Below, in pieces: positions 7,663 to 17,571 of a stretch of 64,000 nucleotides of DNA (within the stretch, counting starts at the first letter, position 1; the number at the start of each line of letters is the position of its first letter). The position numbers and the translations under genes were made by a program. The DNA is from Streptomyces lucensis JCM 4490 (GTDB lineage: Bacteria; Actinomycetota; Actinomycetes; Streptomycetales; Streptomycetaceae), in the NCBI RefSeq assembly GCF_014650035.1, contig NZ_BMUE01000004.1, forward strand, positions 310,001 through 374,000, in the 5' to 3' direction. The notes beneath the pieces were generated by a model that worked only from the letters and a program-made list of their open reading frames with translations, did no database searches and was not told the origin of the DNA.

Positions 7663-8607
7663 ATGGATCTGATCCACTTCCGCGTCGTTGTGCCGCCCGC
7701 CCTCACCCGGGCGGCCGTCGAACTGCTCGCTCCGAACGACCGCGTCTTCAACCTGGTGCTCGTGAGGGCCGCCGACGCCGCGGACGGCGACGCGCTGGAG
7801 TGCGACGTGATGCGGGGCGCCGCGAACGGCGTGCTGGGCGAACTCCGCGAACTGGGGGTGGACCGCGCCGGATCCATCGCCGTCGGCGACGTCGACATGA
7901 TGTTCTCGCAGCACGCCGAACGGATCGAGGCCGAGCAGCCGGCGGCGCTGGTCCACGCGCCGCTGTGGGCGGCGGTGGAGGCCCACATCCGCGCGGGCGG
8001 GACCTATCCGCCGTCCTTCTACCTGTTCCTGGTGATCGCCGGACTCATCGGCTCGGTCGGCATCGTGACGAACTCTCAGATCCTCGTCGTGGCGGCCATG
8101 GTGGTGGGCCCCGAGTACAGCGCGATCACCAGCGTCGCACTCGGTGTGGACCGCCGTAACCGCCGCAGGATCTGGGCGGGGACCCGCGCGCTGACCGCCG
8201 GCTTCGCGCTGGCCATCGCGGTCACCCTCGTCTTCGCCGCGCTGGTGCGCGTCGCCGGCCTGCAGTCCACGGCCTTCGAGCTGGGCGTGCGGCCCGTGTC
8301 CCACCTGATCGACACGCCGGACTTCTTCTCGGTCGCCGTCGCCGTCCTCGCCGGTGTCGTCGGCATCGTCTCGCTCACCGAGGCACGCGGCAGCGCCCTG
8401 CTCGGAGTCTTCATCTCCGTCACGACGATCCCCGCGGCATCGGACATCGCCGTCTCGGTCGCCTTCGCCGACTGGCACCAGGCGTGGGGCTCACTGGTCC
8501 AACTGCTGCTCAACGTGCTCGTCCTGGTGGTGGTCGGGGTCCTCACCCTGCGCCTGCAGCGCCTCCTGTGGCGGCGCGCGGCCCGCCGTGCCGGTGCACC
8601 CGGCTGA
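7663..8607 (+). CDS. DUF389 family membrane protein
   Basis: 314 aa from ATG 7663 with ribosome site AGGAGGTCAGG. A soluble N-terminal domain of about 110 residues precedes six or more hydrophobic segments. The first membrane part contains GIVTNSQILVVAAMVVGPEYSAI, the DUF389 hallmark, and a later one contains SVTTIPAASDIAVS. The biochemical role of DUF389 proteins is not established. The gene follows gluconokinase by 52 bases and may be co-transcribed. Confidence 0.8.
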   Translation: MDLIHFRVVVPPALTRAAVELLAPNDRVFNLVLVRAADAADGDALECDVMRGAANGVLGELRELGVDRAGSIAVGDVDMMFSQHAERIEAEQPAALVHAPLWAAVEAHIRAGGTYPPSFYLFLVIAGLIGSVGIVTNSQILVVAAMVVGPEYSAITSVALGVDRRNRRRIWAGTRALTAGFALAIAVTLVFAALVRVAGLQSTAFELGVRPVSHLIDTPDFFSVAVAVLAGVVGIVSLTEARGSALLGVFISVTTIPAASDIAVSVAFADWHQAWGSLVQLLLNVLVLVVVGVLTLRLQRLLWRRAARRAGAPG

Positions 8608-8712
8608 CGGCGCCCGGGCGCCCCTCCGGCCCGACGAGCCGGAGCGGGGCCCGCGGCCTACGCTGATCGAGGGGGGCGCGTTCGGGTGAATCGCACGCCG
8701 GAAGGGGCCCCG

Positions 8713-10551
8713 ATGGACGACTACCCGCTGATCGAGAACCACGGCCTGATCGGCGATCTGCAGACCGCGGCGCTGGTGACCACCGAGGGGGTGGTCGACT
8801 GGTTCTGCTCGCCGCGGTTCGACTCGCCCAGTGTGTTCGGGGCGCTGCTGGACAAGGACAAGGGCGGGCACTGCACGGTGCGGCCGGCTCACCGGACCCA
8901 TGCCACCAAGCAGCTGTACCTGCCCGACACGGCGATCCTGGTGACCCGGTTCATGACCGAGGCGGGCGCGGGCGAGGTGCTCGACTTCATGCCCGTGACC
9001 GGTACGGCGACCACCGCCCGCCACCGGCTGGTCCGCCTGGTCCGCTGTGTGCGCGGCACCATGACGTTCCAGGTGGAGATCGCCCCGCGGTTCGACTACG
9101 GGCGCACACCCCACCAGTTGCACATCACCCCGCACGGGGCGGTCTTCGCCGCGGCGGACGGCACGCAGCTCACCGTGCACCCCGTCCGGGAGCCGGAGGA
9201 CGAGCAGCTGGTGGACGTCCTCACCGACCGCGACGCCGACCTGCACCTCTCGCTGACCCTGAAAGCGGGCCAACAGCGCGGCCTGGTGCTGGAGATGGGC
9301 GGCGAGGGGCCGCCCAGGGAGGTCCGCCGCGAGGAACACGAACGGCTCTTCGACGAGACGGCGGCGTTCTGGCGCTCCTGGCTGGCGCAGTCGCGCTACA
9401 CCGGCCGGTGGCGGGAGGTGGTGGAGCGCTCCGCGATCACGCTGAAGCTCATGACCTTCGCCCCCAGCGGCGCCCTGGTGGCCGCCCCCACCGCGGCCCT
9501 CCCGGAGCAACTGGGCGGTGAACGCAACTGGGACTACCGCTTCACCTGGATCCGCGACGCGTCCTTCTCCGTGTACGCCCTGCTCGGACTGGGCTTCACG
9601 GAGGAGGCGCGGGCCTTCATCCTCTGGCTGAGCGACCGGGTCAAGGAACGGGTCGGCAGCGAGGGGAGCACGGGCCCGCTGAACATCATGTACAAGGTCG
9701 ACGGCTCCTCCGACCTGGACGAGACGATCCTCGACCACTGGGAGGGCTACGCGGGGTCCGCGCCGGTCCGGATCGGCAACGGCGCCGCCACCCAGCTCCA
9801 GCTGGACATCTACGGCGAGGCCCTGGACAGCATCTACTTCGCGCACCGGCACGGCTTCCAGGTCGGGCACACGGGATGGAACTCGATACGGGCGGACCTG
9901 GAATGGCTGGCCGACCACTGGGACCAGGCGGAGGAGGGCATCTGGGAGACCCGCGGCGGCCGCCAGGACTTCACCTACGGCCGGGTGATGTCCTGGGTGG
10001 CGTTCGACCGGGCCCTGCGGCTCGCCGAGTCGAAGGGGTGGCCCTCGGCGTCCGGACGCTGGCACAGCGAACGGGACGCCGTCTACGAGCAGGTGATGGC
10101 CAAGGGGTGGAACGAGGAACGGCAGGCCTTCGTCCAGCACTACGGCAGTGAGGTACTGGACTCCTCGCTGCTGCGCATGGCCACGGTCGGGTTCCTCACC
10201 CCCGGGGATCCGATGTGGGGCGCGACCCTGGACGCCATGGAGCAGGAACTGGTCAGCGACAGCCTGGTCTACCGCTACAACCCGGACGCCTCGCCCGACG
10301 GACTGCGCGGCTCGGAGGGCACCTTCTCGCTGTGCACGTTCATGTACGTCGACGCCCTGGCGCGGGCGGGGCGCACCGACAAGGCGCGGCTGGTGTTCGA
10401 GAAGATGATGGGGTACGCCAACCATCTGGGCCTGTACTCCGAGGAGATCGACCCGACGGGCCGCCAGCTCGGCAACTTTCCGCAGGCGTTCACCCATCTC
10501 GCCCTCATCGACTCGGCCATCACCCTGAACGAGGCGCTCGACCGGCGGTAG
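8713..10551 (+). CDS. Glycoside hydrolase family 15 (glucoamylase/trehalase-like)
   Basis: 612 aa from ATG 8713, with GAAGGGGC upstream; an in-frame GTG at 8686 is less likely. The N-terminal super-sandwich domain begins IENHGLIGDLQTAALV. It is followed by the alpha/alpha-barrel with ERNWDYRFTWIRDASFS (about 270-286) and SEEIDPTGRQLGNFPQAFTH near the end, which holds the expected general base Glu. No signal peptide is present, so it acts in the cytoplasm, as do many actinobacterial GH15 enzymes that hydrolyse trehalose or alpha-glucosides. The gene converges on the antiporter with 11 bases between them. Confidence 0.9.
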   Translation: MDDYPLIENHGLIGDLQTAALVTTEGVVDWFCSPRFDSPSVFGALLDKDKGGHCTVRPAHRTHATKQLYLPDTAILVTRFMTEAGAGEVLDFMPVTGTATTARHRLVRLVRCVRGTMTFQVEIAPRFDYGRTPHQLHITPHGAVFAAADGTQLTVHPVREPEDEQLVDVLTDRDADLHLSLTLKAGQQRGLVLEMGGEGPPREVRREEHERLFDETAAFWRSWLAQSRYTGRWREVVERSAITLKLMTFAPSGALVAAPTAALPEQLGGERNWDYRFTWIRDASFSVYALLGLGFTEEARAFILWLSDRVKERVGSEGSTGPLNIMYKVDGSSDLDETILDHWEGYAGSAPVRIGNGAATQLQLDIYGEALDSIYFAHRHGFQVGHTGWNSIRADLEWLADHWDQAEEGIWETRGGRQDFTYGRVMSWVAFDRALRLAESKGWPSASGRWHSERDAVYEQVMAKGWNEERQAFVQHYGSEVLDSSLLRMATVGFLTPGDPMWGATLDAMEQELVSDSLVYRYNPDASPDGLRGSEGTFSLCTFMYVDALARAGRTDKARLVFEKMMGYANHLGLYSEEIDPTGRQLGNFPQAFTHLALIDSAITLNEALDRR

Positions 10552-10562
10552 TCCACCTCTCC

Positions 10563-12326
10563 TCATGCCTCGGCGGGCTCAGGGCCGAGGAGGACGAGGG
10601 TGTCCCCCCGCTCCGCGGCGACCGGTCCGGTCGCGGTGACGGGTTCCAGCCGGCCGTCCCGGCGCACCACGAACAGGGTGTCGTACCCGGGTGGAGGCGG
10701 CGCCGACGCGGGCCGCGCGTGGAACCGCTCGCCCCGCTCGTGGCGGGCCGCGAGGGCATGACGCGGGAGCCGGGGGCCGAAGAGGGTGCCGCCGGCGGTG
10801 TAGGGGGCGACGACGCCCTGGCTGCCGGGCGGCGGACCGACGCGGTGGACCGGTCCGTCCACGCTGTCCTGCATGACGATCGAGGCGAGCGTGTTGAAGT
10901 CGTCGTCGTCCGTGAGCAGGAAGACCGCGTTGACTCCCTCCAGCCGGGCCTGCGGATCGGTCGCCACGGCCATGAGTTCGCCCGCGGCCAGCTCGATCCC
11001 CGCCTGCTCGATCCGCCTCCGCTGCCCCGCGTCCCCCGCCCACATCAGCACGTCGGCCCCGGCGTCGCGCAGCGACCGGGCGAGGTCGACGGCCCAGGGA
11101 GCGCCGCCCACCAGGAGCGGGCGGGAACGGGTGGGCCGTGCCACGCCGAGTCTGGCCGCGACCGGCCTCGCGGTCAGCCCGTAGACCAGGACCGTCGCGA
11201 CGATCACCAGGAAGGTGACGGGCAGGATCCGGTCGGCGCCGGCCAGGCCCGCGGCGACCAGTGAGCCGGCGAACGTGGTGGCGGTGGAGGCGGCGACGAT
11301 GCCCCGCGGCGCCATCCAGCCGACGAAGGCCCGTTCCGGGGTGAGCAGATCGGTGCGGAGGGTGGACAGCAGGGCGGCCAGGGGCCTGGTCAACAGGACC
11401 AGTACGACGACCAGCGTCAGCGCGGGCAACAGGACCGGGACGACGGACCGCGGCGTCACCGTGGCCGAGATGGAGACGAAGAGCAGGCCGATGATGAGCT
11501 GAACGAGGGTCTCGAAGAACGGCCGGCGTGCGGGCATGTCGAGCCCCGGCAGGTTCGCGACGGTCAGCCCGGTGACGATCGCGGCGATGAGCCCGGTGTC
11601 GTCGTACGCCATGTCGCACACCGCGGCCACCAGGACGACGGTGGCGAGCTGGGCGAGCGTGCCGAGCGTCTCGCCGAGGCGGAGCCCGCGCAGGGTGAGC
11701 CAGAGCAGCGCGGCGCCGGCCGCGCCGCCCAGCAGCCCGACGGCGAGGCCGGCGAGGAACGCGCCGACGCGGAAGTGACCGGTCTGGAGTCCGCCGGTGA
11801 CGATGGAGTGGAACATGACGGCGCCGAGGATGCCGCCGACGGGATCGATCAGCGATCCTTCCCACATCAGGACGCGCCGCACCTTCTCCGACGGGCCGAC
11901 GTGTTCGAGCAGGGGCCCGACGACGGTCGGCCCGGACACCACCAGGATCACACCGATCATGCTGGCCACGGCGGCCGGCACCCCGAGCAGGGCCGGCCCC
12001 AGGGCCATGACGGTTCCCCAGGTGAGCAGTACGCCGAGCACGAGGAGCCGCAGGACGGCGGTACGGGTGGCGCCCTTGAGGTGGCGCAGGTCGAGGCCCA
12101 GTCCGGCGTCGTACAGGATGAGCGCGACCGACAGCGACACCAGGGCGGGGAAGTCCGGCCCGATCAGCCGTTCGGGATCGACGACGTCGGTGAGGGCGCC
12201 GGCGGTGAACCCGGCGGGCAGCAGCACGATCAGGGCGGGGATGCGCAGCCGGTGCGCGAGGATCTGGGAGCCGACGGCGAGGGCCACGGTCAGGCCGAGG
12301 CCCAGCAGGATCTCGTCCTCGCTCAC
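10563..12326 (-). CDS. Cation:proton antiporter (CPA family) with TrkA/RCK domain
   Basis: 587 aa from GTG 12326, chosen because GGGAG lies six bases upstream. The first 390 residues hold about 12 membrane helices with CPA features such as LILYDAGLGLDL, VVSGPTVVGPLL, EGSLIDPVG and GWMAPRGIVAAS. The C-terminal part is a nucleotide-binding TrkA-N/RCK-like domain (LLVGGAPWAVDLARSL, FLLTDDDDFNTLA) followed by a TrkA-C-like end. Such proteins exchange K+ or Na+ for H+ under nucleotide control. It lies 51 bases after cydB on the same strand, so it may be the last gene of the cyd operon. Confidence 0.85.
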   Translation of the reverse strand: MSEDEILLGLGLTVALAVGSQILAHRLRIPALIVLLPAGFTAGALTDVVDPERLIGPDFPALVSLSVALILYDAGLGLDLRHLKGATRTAVLRLLVLGVLLTWGTVMALGPALLGVPAAVASMIGVILVVSGPTVVGPLLEHVGPSEKVRRVLMWEGSLIDPVGGILGAVMFHSIVTGGLQTGHFRVGAFLAGLAVGLLGGAAGAALLWLTLRGLRLGETLGTLAQLATVVLVAAVCDMAYDDTGLIAAIVTGLTVANLPGLDMPARRPFFETLVQLIIGLLFVSISATVTPRSVVPVLLPALTLVVVLVLLTRPLAALLSTLRTDLLTPERAFVGWMAPRGIVAASTATTFAGSLVAAGLAGADRILPVTFLVIVATVLVYGLTARPVAARLGVARPTRSRPLLVGGAPWAVDLARSLRDAGADVLMWAGDAGQRRRIEQAGIELAAGELMAVATDPQARLEGVNAVFLLTDDDDFNTLASIVMQDSVDGPVHRVGPPPGSQGVVAPYTAGGTLFGPRLPRHALAARHERGERFHARPASAPPPPGYDTLFVVRRDGRLEPVTATGPVAAERGDTLVLLGPEPAEA

Positions 12327-12377
12327 CGGGCTCCCGCCGGGCACGGCGGGCGCGCGGGGCGCCGGCCGGCCACCGGG

Positions 12378-13421
12378 TCAGCCCTCGTCACCGGCCGCGT
12401 CGCGCCGCAGGTCGGCGTCGCTGAGGCCCTCCAGCTCGCCGTGGGTGTCGAGCCAGTACAGCAGGACGACGGCGGGGACGACGAGCACGAGGGCGACCAG
12501 GGTGACGAACCCCAGCCAGCGCAGCGTGGTGTGGGCGCCCGCGCCCTCGGCGACGGTCAGCGAGGTCGGGACGAGGTAGGGTCGCTGCGCCATACCCCAG
12601 GCGATGACGGCCGACGCGACCACGCCGACCGCCGTGACCCGGGACCACACCCCGGAGGGACGGGTCAGCAGCAGCCAGGCGGTGGTGAGCGTGGCAAGGA
12701 CGGCCACGACGACGAAGACGAGCCCGACGCCGTGCGTGAGCCCGTGCCACACGTGGGGCGCGTCCCCGTGGGTGACGATCAGGGTGATGACGGCGAGCAC
12801 GGCGACGGCGGCGAGGGCGCCGAGGGCCCGGTGGCGGAAGTACCGGTCCAGGTCGGGTGCGTCGAAGCGCCGGGCGTCCGCGGCGAGGAAGACGGCGCCG
12901 AGCGTCGCCGTGGCCGCGATGGCGAGCAGACCGAACAGCAGTGACGTCGGGTTGGCCCACACATGGGTCGACGCCGTGGTCGTGGCGGTGACCCGGCCGG
13001 AGGCCACTCCCCCGGCCGCAGCGCCGAGGAAGAACGGCGTCAGCAGCGAGGAGACCGCGAAGAGGGCCCCGTACAGGCGCCGGCCGGCCAGCCGCCGCAC
13101 GGGCCTGCGCAGGGCGAAGCCGGCGCCGCGCAGCACGATGCCCAGAGCGGCCAGCGTCAGCGGCAGCCACATCGTGGTGAACACCCGCTGGAAGAACACG
13201 GGGAAGCCCGTCCACATGATGACCAGCACGAAGATCAGCCAGACGTTGTTGACCTCCCAGACGGGCTCCATCGCGCGGTCGATCAGCCACCGTGGGCGCT
13301 TGCCGCGTTCCGCCCCGCCGGCGGTCAGGTCCCAGAAGCCGGCTCCGTAGTCCGTTCCGCCGCCGCAGGCGTAGGCGGCGACGGCGAGCAGCAGCACGAC
13401 CGCGATGACCCCGGCGATCAC
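12378..13421 (-). CDS. cydB: Cytochrome bd ubiquinol oxidase subunit II
   Basis: 347 aa from GTG 13421, which overlaps the cydA stop in a GTGA tetrad and has GGGAG upstream. Typical CydB features are the N-terminal GGTDYGAGFWDLTAGG, the RAMEPVWEVNNVWLIF block and about eight membrane helices. The subunit pairs with CydA to form the terminal quinol oxidase used at low oxygen or under oxidative and nitrosative stress. The ABC exporter cydDC, often nearby in actinobacteria, is not in this window. Confidence 0.93.
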   Translation of the reverse strand: MIAGVIAVVLLLAVAAYACGGGTDYGAGFWDLTAGGAERGKRPRWLIDRAMEPVWEVNNVWLIFVLVIMWTGFPVFFQRVFTTMWLPLTLAALGIVLRGAGFALRRPVRRLAGRRLYGALFAVSSLLTPFFLGAAAGGVASGRVTATTTASTHVWANPTSLLFGLLAIAATATLGAVFLAADARRFDAPDLDRYFRHRALGALAAVAVLAVITLIVTHGDAPHVWHGLTHGVGLVFVVVAVLATLTTAWLLLTRPSGVWSRVTAVGVVASAVIAWGMAQRPYLVPTSLTVAEGAGAHTTLRWLGFVTLVALVLVVPAVVLLYWLDTHGELEGLSDADLRRDAAGDEG

Positions 13422-14839
13422 GGCCGGCTCCCGGCGGAGCGCGGTCCGTACGGCGTGTCCGTCTCCGGCGTCTCCCCGGGCGGCCCGCCCGCCGCGTCGG
13501 CGAGCCGCCAGCGCGAGCGCATCTTCAGCAGCACCGCGAGGAAAGACCCGAAGACGAACACGTACAGCAGGACGACCAGTCCGAAGGTGATCCACAGGCT
13601 GGTGGAACGGGTGGCCGTGACGGCTTCGGCGACCCGCATGTTCTGGTACACGATCCACGGCTGGCGGGCCACTTCGGCGGTGATCCAGCCGCACTCCACG
13701 GCGACGACGGAGGCGACGCCGGCGACGGCCGCGCCCCGGTAGAACCAGGGGGACGCGGGCGTCCTGCGGCGCAGCAGCCACGTCGCCCCGTACCACAGCG
13801 CGAGCAGCACCAGCAGGGAGCCGATGCCGACCATGGTGTCGAAGGCCCAGTGGGCGATGGTGGCCTGCCTGGCCGTCGGCCGGTCGCTCGCGGGCACCGA
13901 GGTCAGCCCGGTCACCTTGGTGTCCGCGTGGAAGCCGGCGAGGATGGAGTCGAGTTGCGGGATCCTGATGCCGCCGGAGATGCCGCCGTCCGGACGCAGC
14001 CGGCCGTAGAGGTACTCCGGCTGGTGCGTGTCGGTCTTCCAGACGATCTCCATGGCGGCGAACTTCACCGGCTGCTTGCGGAATACCTGCCGGGCGATGG
14101 AGTCGCCGAGCACGAACTGCACGGGGGTGAGGACGGCGGCGAGCGTGAAGGGGACGGTGAAGCCGAGCCGGTGGTAGCGGTCGCGGCGGCCGCGGAGCCG
14201 TCCGACGGCGTAGACGCCGGCCACGACGTAGCCCGCCGTCACGAACATGGCCACGACGAAGTGCCAGTACTGCGGGCCGAACATGGGGGTGAAGATCGCC
14301 TTCCAGATCTTCACGTCGACCGGGTTGCCGGCGGAGTCGAGGGTGAAGCCGCGCGGGGTGTTCATCCACGCGTTGGCGGCGAGGATCCCGAAGGCGCCGA
14401 GCAGGGCCGTCAGGGGCAGCGGCAGCCCCAGCAGGAAGTGGGTGCGGGCGGGGAGCCTTCGCCAGCCGAAGAGGTAGACGGCGATGAGGACGGCCTCCAG
14501 GAAGAACGCCCAGGCCTCGACGCCGAACCCGATGCCGAAGACGTCGCCCCACCGGCCCATCATGCCCGGCCACAGCAGCCCGAACTCGAAGGACAGGACG
14601 GTGCCGGTGACGACGCCGATCGCGAACTGGACCGCCATGACGGCCGACCACCGCCGGGCCAGCAGCAGGGCGGTGGCGTCGCCGCGGCGCAGGCCGTAGC
14701 CGTGCATGATGAGCGTGATCAGCGGCAGTGCCACGCCCATGGGGACCAGGATGATGTGGGACGCCAGGGTGAAGGCCATCATCGATCTGGCCGGCAGCGT
14801 CTGCGGCGGGACGTCCGCCAGCAGCAGGACCGTGTGCAT
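13418..14839 (-). CDS. cydA: Cytochrome bd ubiquinol oxidase subunit I
   Basis: 473 aa from ATG 14839. His 28 (ASHIILVPMG) matches the conserved haem-ligand histidine near the N-terminus. FGPQYWHFVVAMF supplies another conserved histidine. The quinol-binding motif GRQPW reads ARQPW at 391-395, a Gly-to-Ala change. The hydrophilic Q-loop is of the short type. The enzyme oxidises quinol and reduces oxygen to water without pumping protons. It starts 37 bases after the SDR gene and overlaps cydB, so the order SDR-cydA-cydB-antiporter is probably one transcript. Confidence 0.93.
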   Translation of the reverse strand: MHTVLLLADVPPQTLPARSMMAFTLASHIILVPMGVALPLITLIMHGYGLRRGDATALLLARRWSAVMAVQFAIGVVTGTVLSFEFGLLWPGMMGRWGDVFGIGFGVEAWAFFLEAVLIAVYLFGWRRLPARTHFLLGLPLPLTALLGAFGILAANAWMNTPRGFTLDSAGNPVDVKIWKAIFTPMFGPQYWHFVVAMFVTAGYVVAGVYAVGRLRGRRDRYHRLGFTVPFTLAAVLTPVQFVLGDSIARQVFRKQPVKFAAMEIVWKTDTHQPEYLYGRLRPDGGISGGIRIPQLDSILAGFHADTKVTGLTSVPASDRPTARQATIAHWAFDTMVGIGSLLVLLALWYGATWLLRRRTPASPWFYRGAAVAGVASVVAVECGWITAEVARQPWIVYQNMRVAEAVTATRSTSLWITFGLVVLLYVFVFGSFLAVLLKMRSRWRLADAAGGPPGETPETDTPYGPRSAGSRP

Positions 14840-14876
14840 GTGGGCTGTCTCCGGGGGCCGGCGCGGGCGAGGGGGG

Positions 14877-15716
14877 TCAGCCGCCGGTGGCGAAGCCGGG
14901 GAAGAGCGTCATGCCGCCGTCGACGTACAGGGTGGTGCCCACGACGTAGTCCATGAGGTCGGAGGCGAGGCCGACTACGGCGTGGGCGATGTCGTCCGGG
15001 TCGCCGATCCGCTTGTAGGGGATCAGCCGCATGAGGTCCTCCTGCGCCTCGGCGGTCTCCCAGGCGCTGCGGTTGATGGGCGTCTTGATGGCGCCGGGGG
15101 CGACCGCGTTCACGCGGATGCGTTTGGGGGCGAGTTCCTGGGCGAGGGTCGCCATCATCATCTGCACGCCGCCCTTGGAGGAGGCGTAGTTGACGTGTCC
15201 GGCCCAGGGGATGACCTGGTGGACCGAGCTCATGCAGATGATCTTCCCGGCGGCGCGCGACACCTCCGGGACGACCCCGCGGCGCAGGAACTCCTTGGCC
15301 GCCTCGCGGGCGCAGAGGAACTGCCCGGTGAGGTTGACGTCCAGGACCTTCTGCCACTGGGCGAGGGTCATGTCCGTGACCGCCGCGTCCCGCTGGAGTC
15401 CCGCGTTGGCGACCAGGATGTCGATCGTGCCGAACTCCTCGACCATGCGCCGCGTCATGGCGACGACCTGGTCCTCCTGGGAGACGTCCGCCTCGTAGGC
15501 GGCCGCGCGGACCCCGAACCCGGTGATCTCCTCGACCACCTTCTCGGCCTCGTCCGCGCCGGCGACGTAGTTCACCACGACGTCGGCCCCGGCCCGGCCC
15601 AGGGCGACGGCCGTCGCCCTGCCGATCCCGGAGTTGGCGCCGGTCACCAGAGCCTTCTGGCCCCGCAGCAGTTGGGCGGGGATCACGCTCGGGGGTGCGT
15701 CCTCGGTGGAACTCAC
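14877..15716 (-). CDS. Short-chain dehydrogenase/reductase, glucose 1-dehydrogenase-like
   Basis: 279 aa from GTG 15716, preceded by AGGA; a longer frame to 15785 is unlikely. The cofactor motif TGANSGIG, NAG (ILVANAG), catalytic Ser in MSSVHQ and YASSK (Tyr and Lys) are all present. The C-terminus YVVGTTLYVDGGMTLFPGF is typical of classical SDRs resembling glucose 1-dehydrogenase. The substrate is unknown. It lies between a GMC oxidoreductase (165 bases upstream) and cydA, a setting that suggests redox or osmotic stress physiology. Confidence 0.88.
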   Translation of the reverse strand: MSSTEDAPPSVIPAQLLRGQKALVTGANSGIGRATAVALGRAGADVVVNYVAGADEAEKVVEEITGFGVRAAAYEADVSQEDQVVAMTRRMVEEFGTIDILVANAGLQRDAAVTDMTLAQWQKVLDVNLTGQFLCAREAAKEFLRRGVVPEVSRAAGKIICMSSVHQVIPWAGHVNYASSKGGVQMMMATLAQELAPKRIRVNAVAPGAIKTPINRSAWETAEAQEDLMRLIPYKRIGDPDDIAHAVVGLASDLMDYVVGTTLYVDGGMTLFPGFATGG

Positions 15717-15881
15717 GATGTCCTGCTCCTCCACTGCGTGCCCGCGCCCCCGGGCCCGTCGCCCGGAGGTCCGGGCACCAGACAAGCACCGGCGCGGGAC
15801 GCCGGCACGCCGGGGCGGACCGCGTTGCGCCGCCTGGCTGAGTTCGTCGCCCGGTCGGAGTCCCCGGGCGCCCGCGAACGC

Positions 15882-17471
15882 TCAGCCCAGCCGCTCAAGC
15901 AGGTGGTCGCCCACCCGGAGGGCGTTCGCGATGGCCGTCAGGGACGGGTTGACCGCGCCGATGCTCGGGAAGAAGCTCGTGTCGACGACGTAGAGGTTGT
16001 CCAGGTCATGCGCCTTGCAGTCGACGTCCAGGGCCGAGGACGCCGGGTCGGTGCCGAAGCGCACCGTGCCCGCCTGGTGCGCCGTGGCGCCGATCGGCAT
16101 GCCCTTGTGCAGGTAGATGCTGTGGGACAGCAGCCGGTGCTCGTGCATGCCGAGCCGGCCCAGCATGTGCTGCAGCTTGTGCCGCAGGCGCTTCAGGCCG
16201 GCGACGTTGTTCCCCTCGTCGAGGGTGAGCCGGATCTGGCCGTCGTCCTCCAGGGTCACCCGGTTGCCGGGCTGCGGCAGGTCCTCCCCGCACAGCCAGA
16301 AGTCGACCGCGTGGTGCGCCAGGACCTCGAACGGCATGTCCGGCGTCACGGCTCCGGCCCAGCGCGGCGCCTCGCCGTGGATCTGCTCGGAGTCCGACTT
16401 GCCGAGCATCTGGATGCCGCCGAGGGGGTAGTCCCAGTCGTCCGCCCCGAGGTACCAGTCGTGCAGGGCCAGGGTCTTCTGGAACCGGGTGTCGTTGGGT
16501 TCCTTCGAGACGGCCATCAGGGCCAGGTTGTTGTGGCGCATGTAGTTGCGGCCGACGACGTCCGAGCTGTTCGCCAGTCCGTGTGGATGCCGGTCGTTGG
16601 CCGAAGCGAGGAGGAGGGCGGCGGAGTTGACGGCTCCGCAGGCCACGACGACGATGCCAGCTGAGAACCGGGCCTCCTGCTCGTCCGGGAGCTGGGCGAC
16701 CACCGTGGTGACGCTGTGCCCGGTGCCGTCGGTCTCCAGCCGTGTCACCCGGGCGTTCGTGATCATCTCCACGTTCGGGTGGCGCAGGGCCGGTTCCACG
16801 CAGATCACCTGGGCGTCCGACTTGGCGCGGAGCAGGCAGGGGAAGCCGTCCACCCGGTCGCAGCGGATGCAGGCGCTGGAGTGGGTGGCCCGGCCGTGCT
16901 CGTCCTGGGTGAGGTTCACCCCGATCGGCAGGTGGAAGGGGTGCAGGCCCTGCTTCTCCAGGTCCTGGCTCAACTGCTCGATGCGCGCCTCGTGTTCGAC
17001 CGGAGGATAGGCGTACTGCGCGCTGCACGGACCTTCCCAGGGGTCCTCGCCGTGCCGGCCGTGCACCAGGTAGAGGTGCTCCGCCTCGGTGTAGTACGGC
17101 TCCAGGTCGTCGTAACCGATGGGCCAGGCGGGCGAGATGCCGTCGTGGTGGCGCAGCTCGCCGAAGTCCTCGGGACGCAGCCGGAACAGGGCGGCGCCGT
17201 AGAACTTGGTGTTGCCGCCGACGTAGTAGTTCACCTCGGGCGGGAACTCGTTGCCGTGGCTGTCCAGCCAGAACTCCGGCGCCCGGTACTTCGCCTTGAC
17301 GAACACGGCCGTGGAGTCCCAGTTGTCGCGTTCGCGCGGCAGCCAGTCGCCTCGTTCGAGGACGAGGACCCGTTTGCCGGACGGGGCGAGGCGGTGGGCC
17401 AGTGTGCCGCCGCCGGCTCCGGTACCGATGACGATGACGTCGTACGAAGGCGTGGCGTCCACGGCAACCAC
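15882..17471 (-). CDS. GMC family FAD-dependent oxidoreductase
   Basis: 529 aa from GTG 17471, with AAGGA upstream (GTG 17462 is an alternative). The FAD-binding Rossmann motif VIGTGAGGGTLAHRLA is at about 14-29. The GMC features NYYVGGNTKFYGAALFRLR and VVVACGAVNSAALLL follow. The C-terminal VVDTSFFPSIGAVNPSLTAIANALR carries the conserved His/Asn region in modified form, since the usual H-x-G-G is replaced by ATAHQAGTVRFG upstream. The CIRCDRVDGFPC segment has two Cys pairs. GMC enzymes oxidise alcohols or sugars, but the substrate cannot be told. Confidence 0.85.
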   Translation of the reverse strand: MVAVDATPSYDVIVIGTGAGGGTLAHRLAPSGKRVLVLERGDWLPRERDNWDSTAVFVKAKYRAPEFWLDSHGNEFPPEVNYYVGGNTKFYGAALFRLRPEDFGELRHHDGISPAWPIGYDDLEPYYTEAEHLYLVHGRHGEDPWEGPCSAQYAYPPVEHEARIEQLSQDLEKQGLHPFHLPIGVNLTQDEHGRATHSSACIRCDRVDGFPCLLRAKSDAQVICVEPALRHPNVEMITNARVTRLETDGTGHSVTTVVAQLPDEQEARFSAGIVVVACGAVNSAALLLASANDRHPHGLANSSDVVGRNYMRHNNLALMAVSKEPNDTRFQKTLALHDWYLGADDWDYPLGGIQMLGKSDSEQIHGEAPRWAGAVTPDMPFEVLAHHAVDFWLCGEDLPQPGNRVTLEDDGQIRLTLDEGNNVAGLKRLRHKLQHMLGRLGMHEHRLLSHSIYLHKGMPIGATAHQAGTVRFGTDPASSALDVDCKAHDLDNLYVVDTSFFPSIGAVNPSLTAIANALRVGDHLLERLG

Positions 17472-17571
17472 CGTCCTTGCTAGCGTGGTCTGCGGCCGTT
17501 GCGGTTCTTCCCTCTTCGAACGTACGCGCTTCCTTCCCCTGCGGCACCCGGGAGGGCGGGCACCGGCACGG

